NCBI GenBank assembly: GCA_009763385.1
Contig: CM019827.1
Span: forward strand, 97,686,177-97,750,176
From: Coix lacryma-jobi var. lacryma-jobi
Lineage: Eukaryota > Streptophyta > Magnoliopsida > Poales > Poaceae
DNA: 64,000 bases
Direction of reading: 5' to 3'
In this document: positions 23,912 through 35,661 of the stretch, piece after piece
Layout of the letters: each line of letters opens with the position of its first letter
How positions within the stretch are numbered: position 1 is the first letter of the stretch
The notes under the pieces: generated by a model
The model's input: only the letters and a program-made list of their open reading frames with translations
The model's database searches: none
What the model was told of the DNA's origin: nothing
Translations under genes and position numbers: made by a program

Positions 23912-24196
23912 CTGCACACCCTCCCCCTGTTGATCCGCACCAGCCTCGGAGGCGGCAGCATTTAGACCTCCGCCGGCGGCAGCATCTACACCTTCGCCGG
24001 CAGCAGCTCCTAGGATCTCTGGCGACTTCTCAGCTACCACCTCTTCTACACTAGCCTCTCCAGCCATCAAAGTATCATCAGCCGAACGCACCTCCTCTGC
24101 TGGAGCGACTTCTGCGGCACTGGGCTCAGGAGCGGACTTGGAGCTTCCGGCAACGTCTTTAGCCGCGCTTGGCGAAGGCTGCGCATCTCTCTGAGT

Positions 24197-24285
24197 CTGC
24201 CAAAACAGATCACCAAATAAGAATAACAACATGATAATCCGAAGACACGGTAACATAGGAATAGCAATCCATACAAAGTCAGTAC
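24197..24285 (-). other. Intron 1 of the B antisense gene
   Basis: Donor CAG|GTACTG (intron starts at 24285) and acceptor TTTTGGCAG|ACTC (intron ends at 24197). The intron is 89 nt, phase 0. Exon 1 ends in a CAG codon (24288-24286). Exon 2 opens with ACT CAG AGA and stays open for 95 codons. Confidence 0.75.
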
Positions 24286-26967
24286 CTGGCGCGTAGCTTC
24301 TGCCGCTTCTTCAAAAGCAAGAACACGACCGCCACCGTCGATCCAAAACTTACGGAGCAAACGCACCGCGCAGTTTCGAACCTCCGCATCATCAACCTTC
24401 ATCTGACGAACCACATCAACACTTGGGAAGACGTGATTCGGCCTTCTGATCTTCCGAAGGTGATCGCAGCCAGCCTGCCGAAGGGTCCCAGCCATAGCCA
24501 GAGCTCCGGCATAACAACCAAAGTCGGCTGCATTCTCAACCAAAGAGTTGAACACGTCAAGCTCATTTCCAAGCCATCCCTCGAACGCCTCAGCATCAGC
24601 GACAGGCAAAGGCTCCCCGGCAGAGCCGCCAGCCTCAGTCAAGCAACAATCGAGCTTATGTTTAATCTTCTCCATGCTCGTCCGCCACGATTTATTCAAA
24701 TCATCAAGCCGACCCTTGGCAGCCGCCAAAGCCTTATCCTTCTCTTTGCCCGCCGCAATTAGATCTGCATTACGCTTCGCCAGCTCTACCGCCTCTTCTC
24801 GGGCCTTGACGGCTCTCTCCGAAGCACTCTTTAATTCGATTTCCTTGTTATCCAAGCTTCGGCTGAGCCTGGCATTCTCTTTCTCAAGCTCAGAGATATG
24901 GCCACTCATAAATTCCATATCAGAGCCAACTTTACGTCTGGCCACGCGATTCAGGAGCATCAGCTCCGCCAACTTGACGTCCACATCGTCAAAAGTATCC
25001 CCAACAGGTTGGTCGGCAAGACGAACCTCAGCCTCCGGCACACATATACGGCCGAAGATACGGCCTAAAAAACGCTTTTTCTCCGGGCCGCACTGCAGGT
25101 GACAATCCCGAAGGTCCGGGCTTGTGAATAGCTCAGTCGCCGGATCACAGACACCTAGCTTCTTAGCGAAGTAAGGAAGACTCGATCGGCTAGCCTCGCC
25201 ATACGGTCTCTTCTCGGGGGTTCGCTCAGATTCAAGTTCACCGGAAAACTCAAAACCATTGACCCACAGATGCGATCCAACAAACGAGGGAATTGACCCT
25301 CGCGGAGGACTCCTCGGCTCGAAGTCCCGAATAATGTCGTCAATACTCCGGACAGCCGGAGCACCACCACTGGACGAGACAATCTTTTTCCCACAGTCAT
25401 CCTCAATGCTCACATCCTTATCAGAACCACCCTCGCTGCTTGAAGTATCACTGTCTTCATCAGATGAGTCCTCCTCAGTGCACCCCTCCTTTTCATCCTC
25501 ACCCTCTCCCTCTTTCCCTTCCTCATCGGAGATGCCTTCGTCGTCCGATACCTGGATCAATGCATTAATTCCGCCAACACGGGGCACCCGTCCTCCAACC
25601 CTACCAACACCTCGGCCGCCTGAAACAACGGCCAAGGAAGACGAAGTTTCGGCAGCCCCCGAACCTACCGAGACCTTCGTCGCTAGCGTTTTCACTCGGC
25701 CGCCGGTGCTACCGCAGCCACGACCGCGACCCCTCTTCGGCCGAGAAGCAACTTTCCCCTCTGCAGAAGCACGTTTCCTCTTCTTTGGCGCATCTTTGCT
25801 CGACGGGGCAGGCCAATCCACATACTGAACCCCAAGACTGTCAAACATCCTGTTAACCCGGCCTCTGCTACCTACCGAGCTGTGGATTGCTTTAGTCTCC
25901 AACGTGGAAAGGTTTCCAACAAGTTCTACCGCCCATCCCTGGACACGCTTGTAGATTGCTTCGACCCCATCTTCTCGCCTGGGAAATTTCTTGAGAAGTT
26001 TATCCCAAACCTTATCAAGGTCAACCTTCGGCCTCTTCAAGCCCCTACCCTCGTACCTCGAGTCTTCCTCGACTGCAAACCACGCTTGTCTCCGGCCGAG
26101 GGGCCAAATCTTAGCACAACAGTACTCCTTGACCAAGTCGCGAGCACACTGAGACCGCGCCACAACCCTCAAACAATCAACAGAAGCGTGAGCCTCGGGG
26201 CTCATCATAGCTTCAGCGCTAACATCACCAAGTGGCGAAAGCTCGCCGCAGAGCTCTGCATTCCCACTAAGTTTATAGTAAAACTAGGACTCCTGCCACC
26301 CACTGGTCCACTTATTTTTCTGGGCTTGCACCGGCAACTCCGACCCAGCGCGATGGCAAAAAGTGTATATTGCAAACTGTCCAAGACTGGTGTTACCTCC
26401 GCGATCCGAGATCTTGCGAGGTTGCATGTGCACACGATGGGTCCGAACAAACCCCTCGACATGAGGAACAACACCCTGAGAACGGCACGCCCAGATATAA
26501 ACTGACATCTTCGTAATGCACGAGGGTGTGAGCTGGTGGAAGCGCAAGTTGAACCTTCGCAGAACCGAGGTCACAAAAGAGTCAACAGGGAATCGCAGAC
26601 CGGCTGAAAAAAAACTCCTCAAATACAACAACCTCATCTGCGTCCGGCCTCGGCACCGTCTCCCTAGCACTGGTCCTCGCCTTACCTTCCTCGATCCAAC
26701 CCCACCTGACATAAGATGCAATCTCTGTGGTGCAAACTCGGCTGAGTCCGAACTCGAAGGTAATCCCCTCATCCGTGGCAATGGGAGAAACAGCGCGAGC
26801 AGTTTGCTTCAACCTAGCCATCTCTTCAGCTGCTAACGCTATCGAACAATGAACGCCTGTCTCAACCCTCGCACGCAAGCTAAAACAAACTTTCGCTACA
26901 AGCAAATTGCAACAGCAGGATGGCTATAGCAGAGGAGGGCACAATCCAAACTCCTCACCCACCCCTT

Positions 26968-26978
26968 CTATTTATAGG
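26968..26978 (-). promoter_or_regulatory. TATA box of the B antisense gene
   Basis: On the minus strand CCTATAAATAG lies about 150 bp upstream of the antisense ATG. It matches the plant TATA consensus and has no role for plus-strand expression here. Confidence 0.6.
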
Positions 26979-27181
26979 CCGGGAGACGAGCCTCCTCACC
27001 CTATGAAAGCGGCACTACAACCGAAAAACTCAGCGCAAAAAACGAGACGGACCTAAACAGTACAAGCAACAGTGTAACGGTCCGGCCCAAAGCAGCCGCG
27101 GGCGTCGCTGCCAAGGGTCTCGTTACGTTTCCCGCCAAAGGGCGCTGCTTGGGCCTAAATGCTGTTCTTTAGATCCAAGGC
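26979..27181. other. Spacer between antisense promoter and PPT of B
   Basis: About 200 bp that would hold the upstream part of the antisense promoter. It is GC-rich. I see no ORF or recognisable element. Confidence 0.5.
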
Positions 27182-27194
27182 ATCGAGGGGCTAC
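27182..27194 (+). other. Polypurine tract region of B
   Basis: ATCGAGGGGCTAC immediately precedes the 3' LTR. It is a short purine run (GAGGGG) at the position expected for the plus-strand primer. Confidence 0.65.
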
Positions 27195-27889
27195 TATTGG
27201 GAGAAGAGACCCTCGGCAGTGGTGCCACGCGCGTTGACCCAACAAGATGACCCCCGCACGACTCGCGTACCTTCGGGGAAACCCGCCCCTTTATCTGCTA
27301 AGTCCCTCAAGTTGCTATTCTGGCCCTCGAGTACTAACCCAACCTTCGTACTGGCTTTGTAAGTTCTCACAGGCAGAGGACGCGGAGGGCGCTGGGAGCA
27401 ATCTTCGCAAGACCGCGAACCTTCGCCAAGAGGCCCAGGCCTTGGTGGGAGGCGAAGGTACCCGGGCTTCGCAACAGTTGGGATATCCTTGCATGACGAA
27501 GGTCAGCCCTGCATTTAAGCGAAGGTGATCACGAACCAAGCGGCGGTGGGCGCGCGAAGAGCAAGCTAGGGTTTCGGCCTAGTTGTGTTTGTACGATTCT
27601 GCCCTCCTGTGTTTACGACGCAGAGGAATCTTTTCTGTACCCTTTTGTAATTTGGTCAGCACCCCTTGGTATCCCCTATAAATACCGGGGGGAGAAGAGT
27701 GTATCGGGTACGTGTTTGGGGGAATAGAGCCACATAAACACTGGTCTCGCTTCCTTAAATTTTGTCCTCGCCTTCTTGAACCTTCGCACTGGTTTCGGTT
27801 CCTTTTACACTCTCAGTCCAGTTCAGACAATTGGTCACCTTCGCCACTCCCCGCACGTGAGCAGAGGTAGGGCAAGTGTGTACCCAACA
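27195..27889 (+). repeat. 3' LTR of element B
   Basis: At 695 bp it matches 15688-16382. It starts TATTGGGAG where the 5' LTR has TGTTGGGGG, so its terminal TG has changed to TA. TATA box at about 27676-27684. Confidence 0.93.
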
Positions 27890-29065
27890 TGTAGGGATTG
27901 AAACTAATGAATTCCACGAGTTTTGGTGAATTGTGAATTCATAGGGACTAAACCAGGAAATCGACACCAATAGCTTCCCATAGAAGGAGACCGACGGGAG
28001 ATAACGCATTCGCCAAGTCAGGAACCTTCCAGAAGACTTCAGAGGACACCATGGGACACCATGCGAAAGGGCACCACAGGAGGCTGACCTGTGGGACCGA
28101 CCGGTCCCACAGGGCCCACCGGTCGGTCGGCCACAGAGCCCCCATGGCTCCGTCTTCTGCAAGCTACTTCCACTGCCTTCCAGGATGCATCTCGACCGTA
28201 CCTCAAGTCGGTTTGATCCAAGGGCCACGGTTGATCCCTCAGGGCTATATAAACAGACCCCCAGGCCCCAGGTCAGACAGAAGGTCCCTCTTCAGAAGAC
28301 TACGCTTCAACTAGAAACCCTAGAAGAGACTTCAGGAGTTAGCTTTGAAGTAGAAGACTAGATACCCCTCTAGTAGGATTAGAACCTAGTCTTATTTAGA
28401 ACTAGAAGAGAGAGAGAGAGAGGAAGAGATCAAGAGGAAGCTCCGGCCTATCAGATCAACTTCTTCATCTTGTACCTGTGGATTCCAGTTCTTCATCGAC
28501 TTGCTTCAACGATTGTTTCGGTAATCAACATCTATATTTAAGTTTGAGCTATTGTTCTTATTATTCTTAAGGTTTATGACTCACTTTTGAGTACTTTAAT
28601 TCTAGTCGCTCTAGAGTTAGAGTAGTTGGAAAGTGTAAGCGTGGTGCTTAGACTGGATAACTCATGTTTGCCTCCTATAACGCCGGTAGTAGTGGTCGTT
28701 CGCAAGGGTGACTCTTATAGCCTTGTTGATTCTTCTATAGTCCACTTACCCGTGTGTAGGCTCGGTAGGATTATACATTTGCATAAAAGACTCATACTCT
28801 ATTGTGCCCTTTTATGGCAACTTCCCCATTAAGAATAATAGACATATCATTCTTAAGTTAGGTTTAGGTAACCCTAGTGATCCCCTCTATACTTTTAGCT
28901 TCTCCGTCCTTGTTAGTTACTCAAGGGTTATACACTTGAGACTCATCGCTATCCGTTCCTTTGGGTTTGATATTAAAACTGGGTTACTTCGGTGAAGTGC
29001 TACATCGGTAGAGCTTATCTGTGCGCTTGCGGATAAAGTAGAGTGTGCATTAATTTATACCAACA
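27890..29065 (+). repeat. 3' LTR of A, second part
   Basis: TGTAG at 27890-27894 is the right target-site duplication of B. The remaining 1,171 bp complete the LTR, so the total matches the 1,252 bp of the 5' LTR exactly. It ends CCAACA at 29065, followed by GTGCA. Confidence 0.95.
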
Positions 29066-29070
29066 GTGCA

Positions 29071-31470
29071 CAAACGTCCCTTCTCGGGATTGCTTAATTT
29101 GCAATCCGAGAAAGAAAGTCAGCTCGCCCATCATACTCATCTCGAACTCCCTGCTCATAGTATCTGCAAACTTGGCAACCAAAGCGTGAGAAGAACCACC
29201 GAAAATGATATCATCCATGTAAATCTGGACCAAGAGAGTGTCTTTGCCTTGCTTGAGGAGAAAGAGCGTTTTATCCACACATCCCATTTTAAAACCCTTA
29301 GCAAGCAAAAAGGTTTTCAACCTATCATACCAGGCTCTAGGGTCTTGTTTCAAACCATATAAAGCTTTGTGGAGTTTGAAAACATGGTTTGGAAACTTGG
29401 GATTTTCAAAACCGGGGGGTTGTTCAACATAAACCTCTTCTTCTATGTAGCCGTTTAAGAAGGCACTCTTGACATCCATTTGAAAAAGTTTGAAACCTTT
29501 GGATGTTGCAAAAGCCAAGAGTATCCTAATAGCCTCCAAACGAGCTACAGGAGCAAAAGTCTCCTCATAGTCTATCCCCTCCTTCTGACTATAACCTTTC
29601 GCTACAAGCCTGGCCTTGTTTCTAACAACGTGGCCATCCTCTCCTTGCTTGTTTTTGAAAACCCAATTTGTCCCAATAGGCTTACAGTCTGGAGGAGGTG
29701 GAACTAAAACCCAAACCCGATTTCGCTCAAAGTTCTCTAACTCCTCATGCATGGCATTGACCCAATCCGGATCCGTCAAAGCATGTCCAACATCTCGGGG
29801 CTCAAAATCAGCAATAAAAGCAGAATGAGCAAAGTGAGAGATTTGAGACCTGGACCGAGTGACCCGTTCGTCAATGTTGCCGATCATCTGCTGAGGGGGG
29901 TGTTGGCGCTGGATGTGTCATGGCGCCTCCCGTGCAGAGGTGATCTCCCCCTCAACAGCAGTTGGTGCCTCCCCGGGTACAAAGGGTACCGCTCGGGGTG
30001 GCGGATCCCACGGCCCCCAGGAAGAAGAAGTGTCGGGGCCGTGAGTCGTCGTAGAAGCCGCTCTTTGCGGCACAGCAGGTGGAGGGGGTGCTGGATCATC
30101 CATACCTTCAGCACCCTCGTCCTCATCATCAAAAAGAGGCTCACCAACCTCATGATCACCTGCACGCTCAAAACAAGAAGAAGGACAAACCATGGTCTCG
30201 TCGAAGGTGACATCAGATGTCTCCGTGACTCGGTTAGTGTCAAGGTTAAGTACACGATAAGCTCGAGTGTGAGTGCCATAACCCAAAAACACACCATCAG
30301 AAGAACGAGACTCAAATTTGTCCAAGTTGCCCTTTTTGAGTATAAAACAATGGCAACCAAAAACTCGAAAGTAACTCACCTTGGGCAGTTTTCCAAAACG
30401 CAACTCATAGGAAGTCTTTTTCAAGAAAGCTCGGAGAAAAATGAGATTGGAAATGTAGCATGCAGTGCTCATAGCTTCGGCCCAATATCGCCTAGGAGTC
30501 CTATGCTTATCGAGCATCGTCCTGGCCATCTCTACAAGGGTCCGATTCTTCCTCTCTACAACACCATTCTATGGCGGTGTGTAGGGGAAGAAAACTGATG
30601 CTCTAAACCCAAAGAGTTACAAAACTTCTCAATGTCCAAATTCTTGAATTCGGAACCATTATCACTCCTAATAGCTCGCATCGAGTTCAAAGGGAACTCG
30701 TTCTGAAGACGCAAAATCAGATTGCGAGCAAAGGAGAAAGTCTCAGTCTTCTCAGCTAAAAAGAAGACCCACGAATATCTCGAAAAGTCATCAACAACAA
30801 CAAGCACATACCACTTCCCCCCAACCGAGCTCACCCGAGCCGGGCCAACAAGGTCCATGTGTAAAAGCACTGCAGGGCGCTTGGTCATGACCTGAGTCAC
30901 TGGATGGTGGGGAGCGGCAACCATCTTCCCATGTCTACAAGAGTGGCAAACAAGATCCTTCTCCATCGACAACTTGGGCAATCCTCGGATTAGGCCAAGT
31001 GAACTAAGTCTTGCAAGCAAGTCGAAGCTCAAATGTCCATGTCTCCTATGCCACTTCCAAAGATTAGAGGAGGAAGGTCCAGCCACAAGACAACGAGAAA
31101 TGCCAAAAGACTCGGAGAAATTCGCACGAAAGACTTTTCCAAAGGGCGAAATCATACAAACAAGATTGCCCTGAGGATCCAAAATACGACTGAGATTTGG
31201 TTTAAAATGAATCTCATAGTCATCATCAAAGAGTTGCAAAACAGAAAGAAGGTTAAAATGTAAGTTAGAAACAAGAGCAACATCGCGCAACACAAAGTGC
31301 TCATTAACTCGGACCGACCCACGAGACAACACTTTACCTTTGCTATTGTCGCCGAAGGTGATAAACTCTTTTCCGGCAACAGGGCTAAGACTGGAGAACC
31401 ACTTGTCGTTTCCGGTCATGTGCCTCGAGCAACCGAAATCCACCAACCAAACGTTCTCCAATCGTTTTAC
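29071..31470 (-). pseudogene. E pol, N-terminal and central part: protease, integrase, reverse transcriptase
   Basis: Read on the minus strand from about 31470. The protease active site reads LVDFGCSRHMTG, so the usual D-S-G is D-F-G. Integrase keeps the zinc region (WHRRHGHLSFD...CHSCRHGKM) and two catalytic Asp regions (LHMDLVGPARV and IRSDNGSEFKN). A frameshift near 30560 falls just before the catalytic Glu. A stop at 29918-29920 is CGA to TGA, judged from the CGA present in D and F. RT includes GTNWVFKNKQGEDG, KLFQMDVKSAFLNG, EQPPGFENPKFPNHVFKL, and YMDD in place of YVDD. The coding stops at 29071, where A inserted, and continues at 7467. Confidence 0.9.
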
Positions 31471-31475
31471 CTACA

Positions 31476-34109
31476 TCAATAAAAAGACATAGGGTGAGCA
31501 TACGGTCCAACACTGGGGTTAGTGAAGTAGGAAGAATACCAGTGTTGGGCCCGCTGCTCAAAAGAACGGTTAATAGAAAAACCATTCCTAGCACGCCTAC
31601 GGGGGAAGCGATCACCACGCTGAGGAAAACGTGGTCCGCTGGGGAAGGAGCGCTCACCGCGATACTCAAAATGCGGTGGAGGAAAGCGCTCAACTACAAA
31701 ACCACCGCCACGGGGTCCATAGTCTACAACTGCAGGCTCCCGCCGGGCACGTCCTCTCCACTATCTAGGCCTGGGAACTTGAGGTTCTGGACCTCTAGGC
31801 CTAGCAGCTCTCCTTGGAGCTCTCCTCTGAACATTCGGCACATGTACATCATGGAAAGGATGGTACATGTCCGGGTTGTTCATCTCCCTTGCACGGCGCG
31901 CCTCTCTCTTGCGCCGAAAGCAGAACTCACTCAAGTGTCCATCTCTCCCACAATGCTCACAATGGTACCTCACCGCTCTCAAAGGGGGTTGTTGGTACTC
32001 ACGGTAGTGGGTGTGGATCACTTTGCCCTTCTGTGGCATAAGCTCCTCCTGGATGGGTGGCATGGTGTCAAGCTTGTTCTTGAGGTGGTTTGGTTTTGGA
32101 GCCCATGATTGTTTCTTGGGTGGAGCTCTCGGGGGTTCAACAAAGACCCCATCCTTGGTGTTGGGCTTGAGAGGCTCTTTGGGTGGAAGCTTGGTAAGTT
32201 TGGGAGTAGTGGTGGAGTTGGGCTTCTCACTCGGGTTGAAACCACTCGACTCTCCAATCTTCCCAAAAGCAGAAACATCAACGCCCGGAGGAAAGCCTAC
32301 ACCAGGACCTCCAGCAGCTCGCTTGAATCGGGAGATCATCATCCCAAGCTATGGCTCACCACTAGACACCCATGACAAGATGGTCCGAAGGTATGTGTTT
32401 TCCTCCTCGGTTTGCATCTTGTCATGCTTCACGTTCGCAATCTCCATCTCCAAACCCTCACAAAGAACACACCTAGCCACACATGTGCTACCTGAGTTGG
32501 CCTTTTCAATAGACACAATCTTGGCATTCTTCTCTGCCAACTCAGATTGCAAGACAGGACAAGTCTTGCACGCACCCAATAGCGAAGGTCTAGCCTTCAG
32601 CTCATCCACCTCTCCTACCAACGCAGCATACTTACCTCTCAAAGTGAGAAGGTCAGTCATGTGCTTGGTGCACATCTCACACTCCTCCTCCTCAGTGACA
32701 ACAACGGTGGACTTGACAGATTCAAGTTCTTTCACCGTATCCTCCCACTTCTGCCTAAACTCCTTGCGCTCTCTAGCGGCACGCCTAAGCAACTTGTCTT
32801 GACTAAGGAGAGCGGCAGTAAGTTTCTCGACCTCAGCAGAAAGCTCGTCGGGGGTCAAAGATACCTGGGAGGTGTCATCGTCGTCATCGTCGTTCCGAGG
32901 GGTCTCCTCCAGCTCGCCGTCGACCTCCTTGCCGAGGGCCTTGGTGCAGAAGCCGTCGTCCTCGGCGAAGAAGCAGAGGCCGTTCAGCTTGTCCTCGATC
33001 CTCTTCTTCTTCTCAGACTCGTCGTCGCTTGAGGAAGCGGAGTCGTCGTCCGTGTTGTCGACGTTGCTGAGCGTGGCGGAGGAAGCACGCTGCTCAGCCT
33101 GGGCCTTCTCCAAGTACTTCGTCCTGATGTACTCCTTGTTGAAGCCGCCCTTCCGCTTGTGCCTTGCGGGGACGTACTTCTCCTTGCGCTTGCCGGAGTC
33201 GTACTTGTGCCCTTGATCGCCCTTCCCAGATGAGTGCTTCTTCTTGGGACAGCTGGCGATGAAGTGGTTGGGGTCGCCGCGCTCGTAGCATTCCGAGCGT
33301 CCTCCTCCGCGGCGACGGTTCATGCGGTTGTTGTGAAACCGTGAGAACCGGTTGGCGAGCATAGCCAACTCGTCATCCCCCAAAGACTCCAGCTGCTCCT
33401 CTGTGACAGAAAAGAGAGAAGAGAGTGCAAAACCTCTAGAGGGGTTAGCAGAAGAGCCAGAAAGCAAAGCCATCGATGGGCCAGAAGGATTCTCATAAGA
33501 AGCCCTCGCCATGGCATCGATCTCACTGGACTTGAGCTTACTGAAGAGCTCGTCGCACGTGAGGGTCTCATAGTTAGGCAATTCGATGATCGCCTGAACC
33601 TTGGAATCCCACACCGATCGATCGAGAGTATGCAAAAGCTTCAAAGCTCTCTCATGATCGTCGAAAGGCAACAGCTCCTTGTTAGCCCTCATCCTGTTGA
33701 CAATCACCTGAAAGCGAGTGAATAAACTTTCTATGCTCTCGCCAGGCATATGTCGAAAGTTCTCATACTCTTGCTTGAACGACTCCTAGAGACGGGTTTT
33801 GACTTGAGAGGTTCCCTCATGGAAACGCATGAGGGTAGCCCAAATCTCCCGAGCTGTAGCGAGGTGAGAAACGCGATCAAACTCACTCATGCTCAGGCAT
33901 GAGAAAAGAGCATTACGGGCTCGGCTATTGGCATCGTGCTCATCGATCTAAAGCTGAGAGACACGAGCAGCCAAGACCACGTAATCGGCAGAGTTGCAAA
34001 TATCCCAGATGGAAGCACCCAAACTCTGCAGATAGGCCGACATGCGTATCTTCCAATACGCATAGTTCGTCCCATCGAAAAACGGCGGTTTGCCCACGCC
34101 GCGATCCAT
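31476..34109 (-). pseudogene. E gag with two zinc knuckles and a coiled coil
   Basis: The start ATG is 34109 (MDRGVGKPPFFDGTNYAYW), a typical SIRE gag beginning. The capsid-like part contains PGESIESLFTRFQVIVNRMR. The first knuckle, CYERGDPNHFIASC, has lost its second Cys (Arg instead). A long acidic and coiled-coil region follows, with SLLGACKTCPVLQSELAEKN. The second knuckle CEHCGRDGHLSEFC is intact. The frame ends in TGA at 31476-31478 after HPMSFY. In-frame stops are at 33948-33950, 33786-33788, 32349-32351 and 31761-31763, all in one frame. Confidence 0.87.
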
Positions 34110-34172
34110 GTCGCTTTCTGTGGATCTGGAATCGGCTATGGTGGAAGATCCTTAACCCGCTCCGATACTAAT
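34110..34172 (-). other. Leader and primer-binding site of E
   Basis: On the minus strand TAGTATCGGAGC (34170-34159) is the primer-binding site, matching the initiator tRNA-Met site TGGTATCAGAGC at ten of twelve bases. It starts two bases from the LTR. About 50 bp of leader separate it from the gag ATG. Confidence 0.8.
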
Positions 34173-34582
34173 TGAAGGACTGAGAATGCACTAGCAAGGC
34201 GACCAGAGGGGGGGTGAATGGGAGCTCAAAAATTTCTTTCGAAACTTTGGCCGATTGTCCCAAAATCAACCCCCAAAATCTACGACCGAGAACGTGATGC
34301 CCACGACCCTTGGAAGAGGGTGGATGATCCCTTGGATCACAGCGAGGCACCACAAAGTGATAGCAAACCAAACGCCTAAGGTATCGGCTCAAGTTCAACC
34401 CTCAAAAACCAAGTCTCTACGTAGATAGATGGCTACATCGAGAAATCCCCAAATACCGATGCTAACAAGTAGCAAAGATACCTAGAGAGGTTCCTTGGTC
34501 AACTACAAACGAGAAGTCCGAAAACCAAGCGAAGAAGCCGGGAGAGCAAACGCACAAAACCGGAAGCTTCAGGCGATTCTCG

Positions 34583-34865
34583 GACTGTCCGGACCTGGGG
34601 TCCCGGACTGTCCGGACCTGGGGTTCCGGACTGTCCGCGCCTACTACGGACTGTCCGCACTCTGGTTTCGGACTGTCCGCCGGTCAAGTGTGCAAAAACA
34701 CACGGCTGCTGAAGTCCCCCTGCTCGGTCCCGGACTGTCCGCGCTTTAGCACGGCGGACTATCCGCCGGTGTCCCGAGCCAAAACAGCAGAGGCCGCCAG
34801 CGGCTGCACTGGACCGGCCCCGACGCGCGGACTGTCCGCGCCTGGGGTGGCGGACTGTCCGCCGA
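34583..34865. repeat. GGACTGTCC palindrome array in the 5' LTR of E
   Basis: About nine copies of CGGACTGTCCG or close variants, including GGCGGACTGTCCGCC near 34851. The matching array in the 3' LTR is at 3355-3616. Confidence 0.8.
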
Positions 34866-35661
34866 CACCCAGTGAGGGCAATTTCGATCGCCCTTCACCC
34901 AAATCTCCTCCAAATCGATCCAACCCAAAATCCCTTGATCCCAAACTTGGAGAGGATGATCACGAGGTAGTTAGGAGACTATCCCCAAGAAATCATCTGC
35001 TCAAATCAACTCAATCAACGGGAAATCGAAGGGGAAGGTGTATGAACCGAAAAAGCGCCACGAAAATGAAATCGACCCGATCTACTTGTTCGTGAGGAGT
35101 TAGATAAATTCCTTTGGTCGAAATGACCTCCTCACTACAAAGAACAAGTTGATTCAAACGGATTTCACAAAGACGCACTAGAGAGGGAGATCGAGTGACG
35201 GGAAAATCGCGGAGAAACGAAGAACGCGAAGAACACGAACCAAAACGTGAATCAACACATCGATCTGCAACCGTGTGGCTACCACACACTACAACAGTGA
35301 GGTTACGGCCTCACTTCCTCAAAATCTCCAGTACACAGAGGTATGGTTCTCTGCGGATCTCAGCTAGCTACAGCAGGGGATTGGGAGAGCAGGAAACCCT
35401 AGAAGCAAAGAGCAAATGACTGAGATAGATGGGGAGGTGGGTGTCTCCCCCTACTTGTCCTAATTCTAACTATTCCTAATTCCCACTCTACCCCTAACTA
35501 CTTACAGAGCGAACCAGCTAAACCCTAAGGTTATTCTAGACCAACTCGAAGGTTGGTGGATCTGACGGCCACGCCCGCACAACTCGTAGCGTTGCCTCGA
35601 CGCAACCTCCCGATTGCCGCCACGTGCCGCCACCGCTCTGCGTCCTCTTCACGGACTCCGT

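Larger units (their letters stand above)
23251..26821 (-). pseudogene. B antisense gene: three exons, Transposase_28-like protein
   Basis: The start is ATG at 26821 (MARLKQTARAVSP). Exon 1 runs to 24286, exon 2 is 24196-23912 and exon 3 is 23802-23251. Both introns (89 and 109 nt) begin GT, end AG, are phase 0, and remove in-frame stops. The N-terminal domain with FHQLTPSCITKMSVYIWACR resembles the plant family annotated as putative gypsy-type transposon (Transposase_28). Then follow a basic segment, an acidic Asp/Glu/Ser-rich segment (about 25390-25560), a coiled coil (about 24660-24950) and an Ala-rich tail. A frame change in an A-run near 26610 and a TAG at 26284-26286, where related copies would have a Trp, now break exon 1. 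Antisense ORFs between pol and the 3' LTR are known in some Tat elements. The function is unknown. Confidence 0.75.
15688..27889 (+). mobile_element. Element B: Tat-lineage Ty3/gypsy retrotransposon with an antisense gene
   Basis: B has two 695-bp LTRs, a primer-binding site, a gag-pol frame with two RNase H domains, two minisatellites and a spliced antisense gene between pol and the 3' LTR. It is flanked by TGTAG at 15683-15687 and 27890-27894. The archaeal-type second RNase H and the antisense gene place it in the Tat lineage of Ty3/gypsy. By eye the LTRs differ at about 14 of 695 positions. Confidence 0.9.
7468..29065 (+). mobile_element. Element A: Athila-like Ty3/gypsy retrotransposon
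   Basis: A has TG...CA LTRs of equal length (1,252 bp each once B is removed), a primer-binding site, one long gag-pol frame with the order gag, protease-like, RT, RNase H, integrase, an accessory ORF behind pol, and a polypurine tract. Element B is inserted in its 3' LTR. The Athila assignment rests on the zinc-finger-free gag with an Athila-type core, the primer-binding site GCGCCGTTGCCGGGGA and the presence of a gene in the env-like position. By eye the two LTRs differ at about 22 of 1,252 positions. Confidence 0.82.

Noticed and set aside
29747..30598. Plus-strand ORFs of 200-280 residues opposite the pol of E, D and F
   Set aside because: They mirror the codon pattern of the minus-strand pol genes and carry no domain.
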